DNA of 64,000 bases from Kitasatospora sp. MAA4 (GCF_029893355.1 NZ_JARZAI010000002.1:124001-188000), one strand, 5' to 3'. Shown: positions 8,701 through 20,200, counted from the first letter of the stretch. Made by a program: numbers and translations. Notes: generated by a model from the letters alone, not told the origin.

Positions 8701-11226
8701 GGGATCGATGGCGTGGATGATCGACCAGATCGCCGCCTCGGTCGCGCCGCCGAGGCTGACCAGCTCGCACTGCGGCAGCCGTCGGCCGATCCGCTCGGCC
8801 AGCGGGACGGGGATCCAGTCGCCGGAGAGCAGCGCCAGCCGCAGCGAGGCCGGGTCGGCGCCGTCGGTACCCAAGTAGCTGTCCAGCATCTGGAGTTGGG
8901 CGGGGACGGAGTTCCACAGGGTGATCCGGTGCCGGGCGATCAGCTCGGCCCAGTGCGCGGGGTCGGCGCGGCGCTGCGGGTCGGGCAGCACCAGCGCGCC
9001 GCCGCGGGCCAGCGGGCCGAAGACGTCGTAGACCGAGAGGTCGAAGCCCAGGGCGGCGAGGCCGAGCACGCGGTCGTCCGGGCCCACCGCGAAGCGGTCG
9101 TTGACGTCGCTGACGGTGTTCAGTGCGGCGCGGTGGCTGATCATCACCCCCTTGGGCGTGCCGGTCGAGCCCGAGGTGTAGATCACGTAGGCGAGGTCGT
9201 CCGGCGCGGCGTCGCGCAGCGGCTCCCGCACCGGCGACTGCGACTCGGTCGTCCCGTCGACGGTCAGCACCCGCAGGCCCGGCAACTCGGCCGCGCACCA
9301 AGGCTGGACGAGTACCGTGGCGACCCCGGCGTCGGCGAGCAGCGTGTCCCGGCGGGCCGCCGGCTGGTCGGTGTCGACCGGCAGATAGGCGGCGCCGGCG
9401 AGCAGCGTGCCGAGCACGGCGACCACCTGCTCCCAGCCCTTGTCCATCAGCACGGCGACCACCCGGCCCGCCGGGTCGCCGTCGGCGGCCAGCTCCTCGG
9501 CCACCGCAGCGGCACGCGCCAGAAGTTGACGGTAGGTCAGTTCGGTGGCGCCCGCGATCACGGCCGTCCGGTCTGGGGTGGCGCGTGCCTGGGCCACCAC
9601 GCCGGCGTGCAGCAGTCCGTCCGGCAGTGGCCGAGCGGTCCGGTTGACCTGGGTGCGGCGCTCGCGCTGGGGGGCGGGCAGCTCGACGACCGACGGGAGT
9701 TCCCACGCCTGGTCACAGGATGCCAGCCGCCGCACGGCCGCCTCGAAGGCGGCGAAGGCGTCCTCGGCCAGTCCGTCGGGGAGGACATCCCGCCGGACGT
9801 CCCAGCCGAGCAGCAGGGAGTCGTGGTGCTCCATGACCTGGCAGTCGATCCACACGTGCGGGGTGCGGCTGTGACCGAGGACGATCTCGCCCTCGCGCAG
9901 CCGGGTTGGGGAGTCCTCGCCCCCGACGCCCACCGTGCTGGTGAAGACCACCGGCATCAGCGCGGCGTCCTGGCCCCGCCGGCGACCGAGCTCGCGCAGG
10001 ATCTCGACTCCGGAGCAGGCCTGGTGGTCGAGGTCCTGCCACAGCTGAGCCTGGGCGGCCGCCGCGCGGGACGCGAACGACCCGCCCGCCGAGGTGTCCA
10101 GGGTCAGCAGCTCGACCGAGGTGAAGTCGCCCACCAGTCGGCCGACTTCGGGGTGCAGCGGCAGCCGGTTGAACATCGGCAGATCCAACGTGAGGACGGG
10201 CCGGGCGCTCCAGCGGCCGACCACCTCCGCGTAAGCGGTGAGCAGCGCGACGGTCGGGGTCACCCCGTGCGCGGCCGCCCGAGCGCGCAGCTGCTGCCAG
10301 GCGTCGGCGGGCAGTCGGGCCTGCAAGCGCTCGAAGCGCGCAGCCGTACCGGCGGGCACCCGCGCGGCGCGCGGCAGGGCGGGTGCGGGGGCCAGCGACC
10401 TGGTGTCGCCCGCGGGCCCGTCCTCGTCCAGGCGGCTCCACCAGTAGGCGCGGTCCTGCTCCAACCTGCCGTCGCGCAGCTGCCGTTCGGCCGCGAGGTA
10501 GTCCCGGTAGCCGATCTCCAGCGGGGGCAGCGGCGAGGTGGGCCGCAGGCAGAGCTGCTCCAACTCGCCCAGCAGCAGCTGGACACTGGCGTAGTCGCAG
10601 ATCAGCAGGTCGATCGCGAGGTGGACGACGACGTGCAGCGCCGTCCGGGTGACCCGCAGCTCGTGCAGCGGCCACTGCTCGGGGCGGAAGTCGCGGGCGG
10701 ACAGCTCGGCCCGGGCGCTCTCGATCGCCTGCTGCTCTTCGGCCGCCGAGACGAAGCACGCGTCGGTGACCGGGACGTGCTGCTCGGGAACCTCGGCCAG
10801 CACCTGCTGGTAGCCGTCCGGGTGCACGATCGTCCGCAGCGCGTCATGACGATCCGTCAACTGCTGCCAGGCGTCGGCCACCAGCGCCGGATCGAAGGCC
10901 GGGAACCGGACCTCCAGATACGCCTGGCAGCCGACACCGCCGAACTCGTAGGCGCTGCTGCGGCCCAGCAGGTACGAGGACTGGACGTCGGTGAGCGGGA
11001 ACGGCTCGTACCTCGCCGCCGGGTCGGGCGTCAGCCGCGGGCCGGCCGCGCTGCGCCGCAACTCCGCGAGCACGGCGGGCTTGTGCTGCCGCAGCCGGGC
11101 GAGTCGCTCCTCGGTCATCACGTGCCGGGGGGCGCGGTAGCGCAGGACGCCGTCCTCCTCCCACAGCCGGACGCCGATGTTCTCAAGTTCACCGATGAGT
11201 TCACCGATGAGTTCGCTGACCGTCAC
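5734..11226 (-). CDS. NRPS, terminal cysteine module: docking-Cy-A-MT-PCP-TE (PchF-like)
   Basis: The 1830-residue protein starts at GTG 11226, overlapping the previous NRPS stop. Residues 1-57 look like a TubC-type N-terminal docking domain. A heterocyclisation domain follows (about 75-515) with intact D206-LLIC-D211. The A domain (about 540-945) has pocket residues D, L, Y, N, L, S, L, I, W, the cysteine code. A methyltransferase domain is embedded between motifs A8 and A9 (about 1000-1390, SAM motif LEVGAGVGG at 1188-1196). Then come a PCP with Ser1467 in LGGDS and a C-terminal thioesterase with GYCMGG, where Cys1613 replaces the usual serine, and His1809 in GDHFA. By analogy with PchF it adds and cyclises the last cysteine, methylates the ring after reduction, and releases the product. 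Confidence 0.96.
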   Translation of the reverse strand: MTVSELIGELIGELENIGVRLWEEDGVLRYRAPRHVMTEERLARLRQHKPAVLAELRRSAAGPRLTPDPAARYEPFPLTDVQSSYLLGRSSAYEFGGVGCQAYLEVRFPAFDPALVADAWQQLTDRHDALRTIVHPDGYQQVLAEVPEQHVPVTDACFVSAAEEQQAIESARAELSARDFRPEQWPLHELRVTRTALHVVVHLAIDLLICDYASVQLLLGELEQLCLRPTSPLPPLEIGYRDYLAAERQLRDGRLEQDRAYWWSRLDEDGPAGDTRSLAPAPALPRAARVPAGTAARFERLQARLPADAWQQLRARAAAHGVTPTVALLTAYAEVVGRWSARPVLTLDLPMFNRLPLHPEVGRLVGDFTSVELLTLDTSAGGSFASRAAAAQAQLWQDLDHQACSGVEILRELGRRRGQDAALMPVVFTSTVGVGGEDSPTRLREGEIVLGHSRTPHVWIDCQVMEHHDSLLLGWDVRRDVLPDGLAEDAFAAFEAAVRRLASCDQAWELPSVVELPAPQRERRTQVNRTARPLPDGLLHAGVVAQARATPDRTAVIAGATELTYRQLLARAAAVAEELAADGDPAGRVVAVLMDKGWEQVVAVLGTLLAGAAYLPVDTDQPAARRDTLLADAGVATVLVQPWCAAELPGLRVLTVDGTTESQSPVREPLRDAAPDDLAYVIYTSGSTGTPKGVMISHRAALNTVSDVNDRFAVGPDDRVLGLAALGFDLSVYDVFGPLARGGALVLPDPQRRADPAHWAELIARHRITLWNSVPAQLQMLDSYLGTDGADPASLRLALLSGDWIPVPLAERIGRRLPQCELVSLGGATEAAIWSIIHAIDPTAGTASVPYGTPLANQGWHVLDADLHDRPDLVPGELYITGAGLALGYLGDATRTAERFRTHPRSGERMYRTGDLGRYLPDGAIELLGRIDDQVKIRGHRVEPAELAAAVEAHPAVASAVALVSDDEPAQRRLAAFATTRPGQPMSYAGTAVAAAEAAGAEVGAEVDRELLGEFLALADEVALTAIARTLRTAGLFATPESAHTAQQVADGLGAHARHARAVRRWLRALTRAGRLRHDPTTGRYRGLPATDPVDPEQGWRRVEQLGRQLDYGADLLRLVRTSSEHLAELLRGEEDPLELLFPQGNLDVAEAAYRDNLVSRALNRVAVAGLRELAAARTHPGPLRILEVGAGVGGTSIDLIPALAGFEVDYLFTDISKFFLGEARKRFAAYPWVRYGLFDVNADACEQGLTANSFDVILCANVLHNAKDAAVALHRLRELLAPGGWLVFMEATVERHPLLVSMEFVDGLSGGFSDLREAADQTFLTHAQWTDLLAAAGADVRLCFPPADDVLAQAGQQIFFSQLKTDRVRLTREELTGHLAERLPEHMLPAHLEILDELPLTPNGKIDRSALRRRIPAPGGEPGTGTAPAAEPADDLERRLAALWAEVLQCPRVSREDDFFRLGGDSLLVARLVGRLREDEPAAAGIEWEHLLRQMLQRPTVAALAGFLRGAAAPEAPQADGPSTPTLLVAGPADGPTTVLVHDGSGTLLPYQALLEEYRSRPASGSVVGLEAGSATRYLDTDPALLINRLGGEYARQLLAGGERRFEVVGYCMGGLIATEVARALAEGGAEVASLTVISCYRPSFEVHEELLAEYTFALSLGVDPASVGFPADPAALGQAIEAVLATTPGRLDAGRLAALDGEHAKVGTAFAALAERSAEERLAALAHAAELQGASLDRDQLARNYRIFRHSLFAVTRHRPEPYVGDLTFLSHTGTYSFVPGLQEDMNAYWQRICLGELRVHEIEGDHFACIAGHRAAAVRGLLGGAGS
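11188..11211 (-). repeat. 12-bp in-frame tandem duplication in the docking domain
   Basis: TTCACCGATGAG occurs at 11188-11199 and again at 11200-11211. Read on the minus strand it duplicates the residues E-L-I-G at positions 5-12 of the second NRPS, inside its N-terminal docking helix. Confidence 0.85.
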
Positions 11227-14200
11227 AGTGAACCGTCCTCCGTGTCTTCGTCCTCGATGCCGAGGAATTGGGGCCCGATGAGCGTGGCGAGCCCGGCGAT
11301 GGTGGGCGCGCCGAGTAGCTGGCGCAGGGAGATCTCGCAGCTGAAGCGGTCGCGCAGCCGTTGGACCAGGCGCGTCGCCTGCAGGCTGTCGCCGCCCAGG
11401 GCGAAGAAGGTGGCGTCGCGCGCGACAGCGGCCGTGCCGAGCAGCTCACCCCACAGCTCGGCCAGCGCCGTCTCGACCGGGCCGCGCGGGGCCTCGCCGG
11501 TGAGCGAACTCCCGGTGTCTGCCAGGGGTTTGAGTGCCGTGCGGTCGACCTTGCCGTTGCCGGTCAGCGGGAGCGCGTCGAGCAGGGTGATGCTGGTGGG
11601 CCGGGCGTACGGCGGCAGCCGGTCGACCAGGAACTCCTGGAGCGCGGCCGGATGCGGGCCGGGGGCGTCGGCGGTGACGAAGGCGTGCAGGCGGTAGGCG
11701 CCGCGTTCGCCGACGGGGACGACGACGGCCTGTCGTACGTCGGGATGGGCCGTGAGGGCCGCCTCGGTCTCGCCGGGTTCGAGGCGGTGGCCGTTGATCT
11801 TGAGTTGGTGGTCGGTGCGGCCGAGGAATTCGAGGGTGCCGTCGGGGTGGTAGCGGGCGAGGTCGCCGGTGCGGTACCAGCGGGTGCCGTCGTGCTGGAC
11901 GAACTTCTCGGTGGTTCGGTTCGGATCTCCCCGGTAGCCGTCGGCCAGGCCGAGACCGCCGATCCAGAGTTCGCCGGGGACCCAGTCGGGGGTGTCGTGG
12001 CCGTGGGGGTTGACGGTGCGGTGGTGTTGGTTGCGCAGCGGGCGGCCGTAGGGGATCGAGGTCCAGTGGGCTGGTACCTGGGTGATGTCGTGGTGGTTGG
12101 ACCAGATGGAGGCTTCGGTGGCGCCGCCCAGGGCGGTCAGGCGGCAGTGGGGGAGGTGGGTGGTGAGGCGGGGGTGGAGGTCGAGGCCGACCCAGTCGCC
12201 GGAGACGAGGGCCAGGCGCAGGGAGTCCGGGAGCTGCGCGGGCTCGGCTGCGGTGAGGAGCATGTCCAGGAGCATCGGGACGCTGTTCCAGAGCGTGACG
12301 TGGTGGTGGTTGATGAGGGTGAGCCAGGCTTCGGGGTTGCGTCGGTCGTTCTCGTGGGGGAGGACGAGGGTGGCGCCGGTGGTGAGGGTGCCGAAGATGT
12401 CGTAGACGGAGAGGTCGAAGTCGAGGGCGGAGAGGGCCAGCAGGCGGTCGTCGGGGCCGACGTCGTAGCGGTGGTTGATGTCGTGGATGGTGTTGAGGGC
12501 GGCGTGGTGGGTGATTTCGACGCCCTTGGGCTCGCCCGTGGAGCCTGAGGTGAAGATGACGTAGGCGAGCGCGTCGCCGGCCACCGGCACCGGCGCAGCC
12601 AACGGCTCGTACCCGTCCGCGGCGGCGATCTCGGCCTGCGCGAGGGTGAGCCGGACGCCTCCGGTCGCCAGCATCCGGGCGCGCCGGCTGCTCGGCTGGT
12701 CCGGCCCGATCGGCAGGTAGGCGCCACCTGCGGCGAGCACCCCCAGCACGGCGGCGATCTGGTCGGGCCCCTTCGGCAGCGTCACCGCCACCGGCTCGGC
12801 CGGCTGCACGTCCCGCGCCCGCAGCAGCGCGGCGATCCGCAGCGCGCGCTCGGCCAGCTGGCCGTACGTCAACTGGCCGTACGTCAGAAGGCTATCCGAG
12901 CCCCAGCGCAGGGCGCAGCGGTCGGGGTCTGCGGCCGCCCGCGCGAAGAAGCCCCCGTGCAGCGTCCCGGTCGGCAGCGGGCCGGCCGTCGCGTTGACGG
13001 CGTCGCGGACCGCGCGCTGCGCCGCGGGGAGCAGCGCCGGGGTCGGCGCGGACCAGTCCGTCCGGCAGGCCCAGTCGAGCAGGTCGCCGTGGGCGGCGAA
13101 CATCGCGTCGAGCAGTCCGGTGGGGAAGAGCTCCTCCACCGCGTCCCAGGTGATCAGCAGGCCGCCGTCGCGGACCATCACCTGCTCGTCCAACCAGACC
13201 TGCGGCGTCTGCGACACGCTCCACACCGGTCGGCGCAGACCGTCGCTGAGCGCGTCGGCCACCCCGAGGGCGCTGGTGAAGACCACGGGCAGGGTCGCCT
13301 CGGTCGCGGCGGCGGGCCCCGCGCTCTCGCGCAGGAGTCCGAGGACGGGCGCGCCGCGGTGGTCGAGGTCGTGCCACAGCCGGTCCTGCAACCGCCGGAC
13401 CCTGGCCTCGAACGACTCGTCCGGCGCGGGGTGGTGGGCCACTGGCAGCAGGGAGGTGAAGTCGCCGAGGACGCGCTCGATGTCGGCGTGTACGTCGCGG
13501 CGGTCGAACAGGGTGAGCGCCACGGTCAGTTCGGGATCGGTGCTCCACTTGCCGAGCACCTCCGCGTAGCAGGCGAGCAGCACGGCGGAGGGAGTGAAGC
13601 CGTACTGCCGGGCGCGGTCCTGCAACAACTGCCAGCGCTCGGGAGCGAGCCAGCTCTCCCGGCGGGTGAAGCGCGGCCGGGCGACGGCGGTGGGGTCGGT
13701 GGCGAGCGGCAGCGCCGGTGGCGGCGGAAGCTGCGGGATGCGCCGGCGCCAGTAGGCCGACGAGCGGTCGAGTTCGCCCGGATCCGGCGCGACCTGACAG
13801 GCGTAGTCGCGGAACGATACGCCGATCGGCGGGAGTTGGGCGTCGGGGTCGCGGTAGAGCTGATCGAGTTCGGAGAACAGGATCATCATGCTCAGCCCGT
13901 CGACCAGCAGGTAGTCGAGGCCGATGCCGATCCGGGTGCGGCCGTCGCCGTGCCGGACGGCGCGGACGTCGAAGAGCGGCCAGCGCGACGGGTCGAGGAT
14001 CTGGTGGGACATCTCCTCGCGCATCGCGGCGGGTTCGGTGGTGATGGGGATGGTGAGCGGGGGAACCTCGGCCAGGATCCGCTGGCTGCCGTCCTCGTCG
14101 AAGACCGCGCGCAGCATCTCGTGCCGGGCGATCAGCCGGTTCCAGGCCGCTTCGAGCCGGACCAGGTCGAGGTCGCTCTCCTCGAACTCGCAGTAGTAGT

Positions 14201-17200
14201 ACGACCCGACGCCGCCGAGGGTGAAGGCCGAGGACCGCCCGACCCAGTAGGCGCGCTGCAACTCGGTCGGCGGGAAGGGCTGGTGGCGTGCCACCGAATC
14301 GGCGGAGATACCGGCGGGCCGGAGGTCGGCCGGCGGCGCGCTCTCCGGACTGAGTGTCGCGGCGAATTCGGCGAGCAGGGGCGCGGTGAACAGCGCGCTG
14401 ATCGCGGCCCCCGCGACGCCGGCCGCGCGCAGCCGGGTCACCACCTTGGTGGCGAGCAGCGAATCGCCGCCCAGCGTGAAGAAGTTGCCGTCGCACGAGG
14501 GTGCGGGTACGCCCAGCACCTCGGCCCACACGGCGCTCACCAGCAACTCGGCTGGCGTCTGCGGCGGTTGGCCGCCGGACGGTCCGGCTGCGGGCTCCGG
14601 GGTGCGGGCGGCGAGGGCGGCCCGGTCGACCTTGCCGTTGGCGGTCAGCGGCAGTTCGTCCCAGGGCGCGATGAGGCTTGGCACCGCGTGCCGGGGCAAC
14701 CGCTCGGCGAGGAAGGCGCGCAGGGCCTCCGGGGTGACCTGGTGGCCGGTGTCGGGCACGGTGTGCGCCACCAACTGCCGCCGCGCACCGCTGTCGTCGA
14801 CGGTCACCACCGCTCGGCGCACGCCCGGGTGGCTCGCCAGGGTGGCTTCGATCTCGCCGGGTTCGAGGCGGTGGCCGTTGATCTTGAGTTGGTGGTCGGT
14901 GCGGCCGAGGAATTCGAGGGTGCCGTCGGGGTGGTAGCGGGCGAGGTCGCCGGTGCGGTAGTAGCGGGTGCCGTCGTGCTGGATGAACTTCTCGGTGGTG
15001 CGGGTGGGGTCGTTGCGATAGCCGGTGGCGAGTCCGGTGCCGGCGATCCAGAGTTCGCCGGGGACCCAGTCGGGGGTCTGGTGGCCGTGGGGGCTGGTGG
15101 TGTGGTGGTGTTGGTTGGTGAGGGGGTTGCCGTAGGGGATGGAGGTCCAGGCGGGGTCTACGTCGCGGACCTCGTGGGCGTTGGACCAGATGGAGGCTTC
15201 GGTGGCGCCGCCGAGGGCGATGAGGCGGCAGTTCGGGTGGTGGGTGGTGAGGCGGGGCTGGAGGTCGAGTGGGACCCAGTCGCCGGAGACGAGGGCGAGG
15301 CGGAGGTGGGTGCTCGATTCAGCGGACGGGGTGGCGGTGAGGAGCATGTCGAGCAGGGTGGGGACGCTGTTCCAGAGCGTGACGTGGTGGTGGTTGATGA
15401 GGGTGAGCCAGGCTTCGGGGTTGCGTCGGTCGTTCTCGTGGGGGAGGACGAGGGTGGCGCCGGTGGTGAGGGTGCCGAAGATGTCGTAGACGGAGAGGTC
15501 GAAGTCGAGGGCGGAGAGGGCCAGCAGGCGGTCGTCGGGGCCGACGTCGTAGCGGTGGTTGATGTCGTGGACGGTGTTGAGGGCGGCGTGGTGGGTGATC
15601 TCGACGCCCTTGGGCTCGCCGGTGGAGCCGGAGGTGAAGATGACGTAGGCGAGGGCGTCGCCGGCCACCATCACCGGCGCAGCCAACGGCTCGTACCGCT
15701 CGTGGTCCGCGAAGGACAGCACGGCGACCCCGTCGGGAGCCCGTTCGTCCGGCGCCGCCGTGGTCAGCACGCAGTCGACCCCGGCCCCTCCGTACAGCCG
15801 CTCCCGTCGCGCGGCGGGCTGGTCCACCCCGACCGGCACGTACGCCGCACCGGCGGCCAACACGCCGAGAACGGCCGCGATCTGGTCCGGGCCCTTGGGA
15901 AGGTGGACGGCCACCGCGCCGCCCGGCCGGACGCCGTTCGCGGCCAGCAGCGCGCCCACCCGCCGTGCCCGCAGCGCCAGTTCGCCGTACCCGAGGCTGC
16001 CGCCGTCCCAGACGCAGGCCGTGCGCTCCGGCTCCCGCTCGGCGCGGGCGAAGAAGGACTCGTGCAGCGTGCCGCTCGGCAGCGGCCCGGCCGTCGCGTT
16101 GACGCGGGCCCGGACGGCGCGCTGCTCTTCGGGCAGCAGGTCGGGGACGGGCGCGTCCCAGTCCGAGGCGGCGAGCCAGTCCAGCAGGCGTCCGTACGCG
16201 TCGAACATGGCGTCCAACAGCCCGGCGGGGAACAGCTGTTCCACCGCGTCCCAGTCGTAGTGCAGGCCCCGCGCCGAGTCGTAGACCTGGTTGTCGAGCC
16301 AGGTCTGCGGGGTCTGCGAGATGCCCCAGACCCGGGGCAGCAGCCAGTCGGCGAGGTCGAGCGAGAGGTCGTGCGGGGTGCCCAGCGCGCTGGTGAAGAC
16401 CACCGGCATCGCCCGCTCCGCGCTGCCCGCCGAGCGGGCCAGCTCGCGCGCCACCCGGACGGCCGACCAGGCGCGGTGGCTCAGGTCCTCTCCCAGGCGC
16501 TGCTGGAGGGCGCGGGCCCGGTCGAGGAACCCGGCGCCGGGTGAGGGCCGGTAGGCGACGAGCAGCAGCGAGGTGAAGTCGCCCACCACGTCGTCGACGG
16601 CCGGATCAACCTCCTGCCGGTCGAACAGCGTGAGGTTGACCGTGAGTTCGGGGTGCGCACTCCACCGCCCGAGCACCTCGGCGTACCCGGCCAGCAGCAC
16701 GGCCGACGGTGTCAGCCCGTACGCCCGGGCCCGGTCGGTGACGGCCTGCCAGCGGTCGGCCTCCAGCAGCCCCGAGCGGCGCACGAATTGCGGCGCGGAG
16801 ACCTCCGACGGGTGGGCGGCGAGAGGCAGTTGGGGCGCCGGCGGCAGATCGGCCAGCCGGTGCGTCCAGTACCGCCGGGCGGCCTCGGAGGCCTCGGCGG
16901 ACGGCGTGGCCTGGAGCAGGTAGTCGCGGAACGACAGGCCGTCGACCGGCGGGAGTTGGGCCTGCGGATCGCGGTAGAGCCGGTCCAGCTCGTTGAGCAC
17001 GATCATCATGCTGCGGCCGTCCAGCACGATGTTCTCCAGGCTCACCCCCAGCCGGGTGCGCTGCTCGCCGTCCTGCCCGTATTCCAGTGCGCGCAGGTCG
17101 AGCAGCGGCCACCGGGCCGGGTCGCGGACCTGGTGCGACATGGCCGCGCGGAACGCGGCGAGCGCCTGTTCGGCGCTCCCGGCCGCCGCCCGCTCGACCG

Positions 17201-20200
17201 GGATCGCCACCGTCGGGACCTCGGCCAGGATGCGCTGGTCACCGTGCTCGTCGAAGACGGCCCGCAGCATCTCGTGGCGGGCGATCAGCTGGTTCCAGGC
17301 CGCTTCGAGGCGGCCCAGGTCGAGCCCGGGACCGTCGAACTCCAGGTAGTAGTGCGCGCCAACGCCGCCCAGCGGCAGCCCGGCGGCGCGGCCGGTCCAG
17401 TAGGCGCGCTGCACGTCGGTGGGCGGGAAGGGGTCGTGGCGGTGCGCGGGATCGGCGACGACGGCGGTGCCCGGCGCGTCCGGCGCGGTCCTGGTGACGC
17501 CCGCGGCGAGATCCTTCAGGACGGGGGAGGCGAACACCGCGGACAGCTCCACGGCCAGCCCGGCGGCGCGCAGCCGGCTCACCAGCCGGGTGGCCAGCAG
17601 CGAGTCGCCGCCCAGCGCGAAGAAGCTCTGGTCGCGGCCGACCCGCGTGACGCCCAGCACCTCGCACCAGACGGCGGCGAGCGCGCTCTCCACCGGCCCG
17701 CACGGCGGGTCGCCGACGGCGAGTGCGGCGGACCCGGCGGGTGCGGCGGCGGGGAGCAGGCGCTCCAGCGCCGAGCGGTCCACCTTGCCGTTGGCGGTGA
17801 GCGGCAGCGCGGCCGCGCCGAACAGCTGGTCGGGGATCATCGCGGCCGGCAGCCGGACGGCCAGCCAGTCGCGCAGCGCGGCCTCGTCCGGCAGCCCGGC
17901 TTCCGGGGCCTTGGCGGCCCGCAGCAGCACGTGCCCCTCGTCCGGGGCGGCCGATGACGGGCGGAGGCCGGCCGCCGCCAGCACCTGGTGCCACTCCGCG
18001 ACCGGGAGCAGCGCGGTGCGCCGCTGCCGGCGGACGGGGTCGAGCCGGGTGAAGCCGAGGGTGGGCAGGGCGGCGGCGATCAGGGCGAGCGGCGGGAGTT
18101 CGGTCCGCTCCAGCGCCAGCAGCAGGCCGTCGGGCGCCAGTAGCAGCGCGCTGAGCTCCGCGCCGTCGGCCGGGTCGGCGTAGGTGTGCAGCGCGTTGTC
18201 GGCCACCACGACGTCGAAACGGCCCAGTAGTTCGGCCGGGACGAGTCGGCCCGTCAGCTGCCGATAGGTGAACTGGCCGGACAAGTCGGCCAGTTGTTCC
18301 TCAGCCGCGCTGAGCCGGGTGCCGGACTCGTCCAGCAGGGTGTACCGGTGCCGGGCGTGTGCGGCGGCCAGCAGCCGGGCCAGGCGGCCGCCGCCGGCGC
18401 CGAGCACGGCGATCTCCAACGGTTTGGTCGTACCCGGCAGTTCGGCGATCAGCGCGGCCGCCGCGCGATCCGCGCCGGGGGAGTGGGCGGCGAGCGCTTC
18501 GGGGGCGAGCACCGGGTCGTCCAGCAGCGTCAGCGGGTCGAGATCGCCGCGTACCACGGCGGCCAGGTCATCGATCCGTTCGGCCAACCGTGCTGCCACC
18601 ACAGCGAGTTGCCCGTCGACCGGAGGAGCACTGGAGGCAGGTCGGCAGACAGCGGGCAGTCGCGGACCGGCGGCGTAGCCGTCCCGGTCGGCGGTGAGCA
18701 CACCGCGCGCGGCGAGCCAGTCGAACCAGAGGCTCAGCAGCGGCTGCCACTCGGGCGGCGCCCCCCAGCGCCGGGCCAGCTCGGCGAGCGGCGCGGACGT
18801 GCCGGTGATGCCCGCCTCACCGGCGGCGAGCCGGGTGAGGACGTACTCGACCACGCGCGCCTCGGGGTCCGCCTCCGCGTGCTCGAATTCGGCACGCGGG
18901 CCCGGCAGGGGAGGTGCCGCCGGGAGGGCCGAGCGGCCGGCCACCGGTGTCGCCACCGCCACCAGCCGCTTGGCCCGGCCGTCGCCGACCGCGGCGACCG
19001 TGCAGCGGCCGACCGCCGGGTGCGCCTGGAGGGCGGCCTCGATCTCGCCCAGCTCGGTGCGCACGCCGCGGATCTTGACCTGCCGGTCGATCCGGCCCAG
19101 GAACTCCAGGGTGCCGTCCGGCCAGTAGCGCCCGCGGTCACCCGTCCGGTACCAGCGGCCGCCCTCGTGCGGCACGAACCGCTCCGCCGTGAGCCCGGGG
19201 TCGCCGAGGTACCCGAGCGCCACCCCGGCACCGCCGATCCACAGCTCACCGGCCACCCAGTCGGGGCGGTCCAGGCCGCCCGGCCCGACCACCCGGAACC
19301 GCTGGTTGCGCAGGGGGAACCCGTACGGGACGGACGTCCAGGTCGCCGGGACGTCCGTCACCTCGAAGAGGTTCGACCAGATCGACGCCTCGGTCGCGCC
19401 GCCCAGCGCGACGAACCGGCAGGCCCCCCGGGTCCGTTCGGCCAGCCGTCCGGGCAGGTCGAGGCCGATCCAGTCGCCCGACGCCAGCGCGAGCCGCAGC
19501 CCGTCCAGCCGCAGGGAGGCCGTGGTGAGCAGCATGTCGAGCAGAACCGGCACCGAGTTCCACACGGTGACCCCGTGCCGGCCGATCAGCTCGGCCCAGG
19601 CCCGGGGGTCGCGCCGCTCGCTCTCGTGCGGCAGGACCAGCGTGCCACCGGCGGAGAGCAGACCGAAGATGTCGTAGACCGACAGGTCGAAGTCGAGCGC
19701 GGAGACGGCGAGCACCCGGTCCTCGGGGCCGACTGCGAAGCGCTCGTTGAGGTCCACGATGGTGTTGACGGCCGCGCCGTGGGCGACCGCGACGCCCTTC
19801 GGCTCGCCGGTGGTGCCCGAGGTGAAGATCACGTAGGCGGGCGCCTCGGCCGGTACCGGGACGGGTTCCGCGAGCGGCGGGTGCGCGCAGGCCGTCGCGA
19901 CGTCCAGCGCCGACACCGTCGCGGGGAGGTCGGCGGGGGCGGGCCCGTGGGTCAGCAGCAGCCGGACGCCGGCCCGCTCCAGGATCCGCTGCCGCCGCCG
20001 GGCCGGCTGGTCGACGCCCACGGGGACGTAGCTGCCGCCGGCGGCGAGCACGCCGAGCACCGCCGCGATCTGCTCGGGCCCCCGGGCGATCGAGACGGCC
20101 ACCGGCTCGGCCGCCCGCAGACCGCGGGCGCGCAGCGCGCCGGCCACACCGAGCGCACGCTGGGCCAGCTCGGCGTACGTCATCGCCGAGTCCTCGCCTT

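Noticed and set aside
5779..11697. A 1972-codon open frame on the plus strand opposite the NRPS genes, and other long antisense frames (for example 12957-16544, 33188-37066, 46941-49415)
   Set aside because: High GC with biased third positions leaves the opposite strand open. The translations are low-complexity Arg/Gly/Ala/Val-rich with no motifs, and they mirror genes with clear domains.
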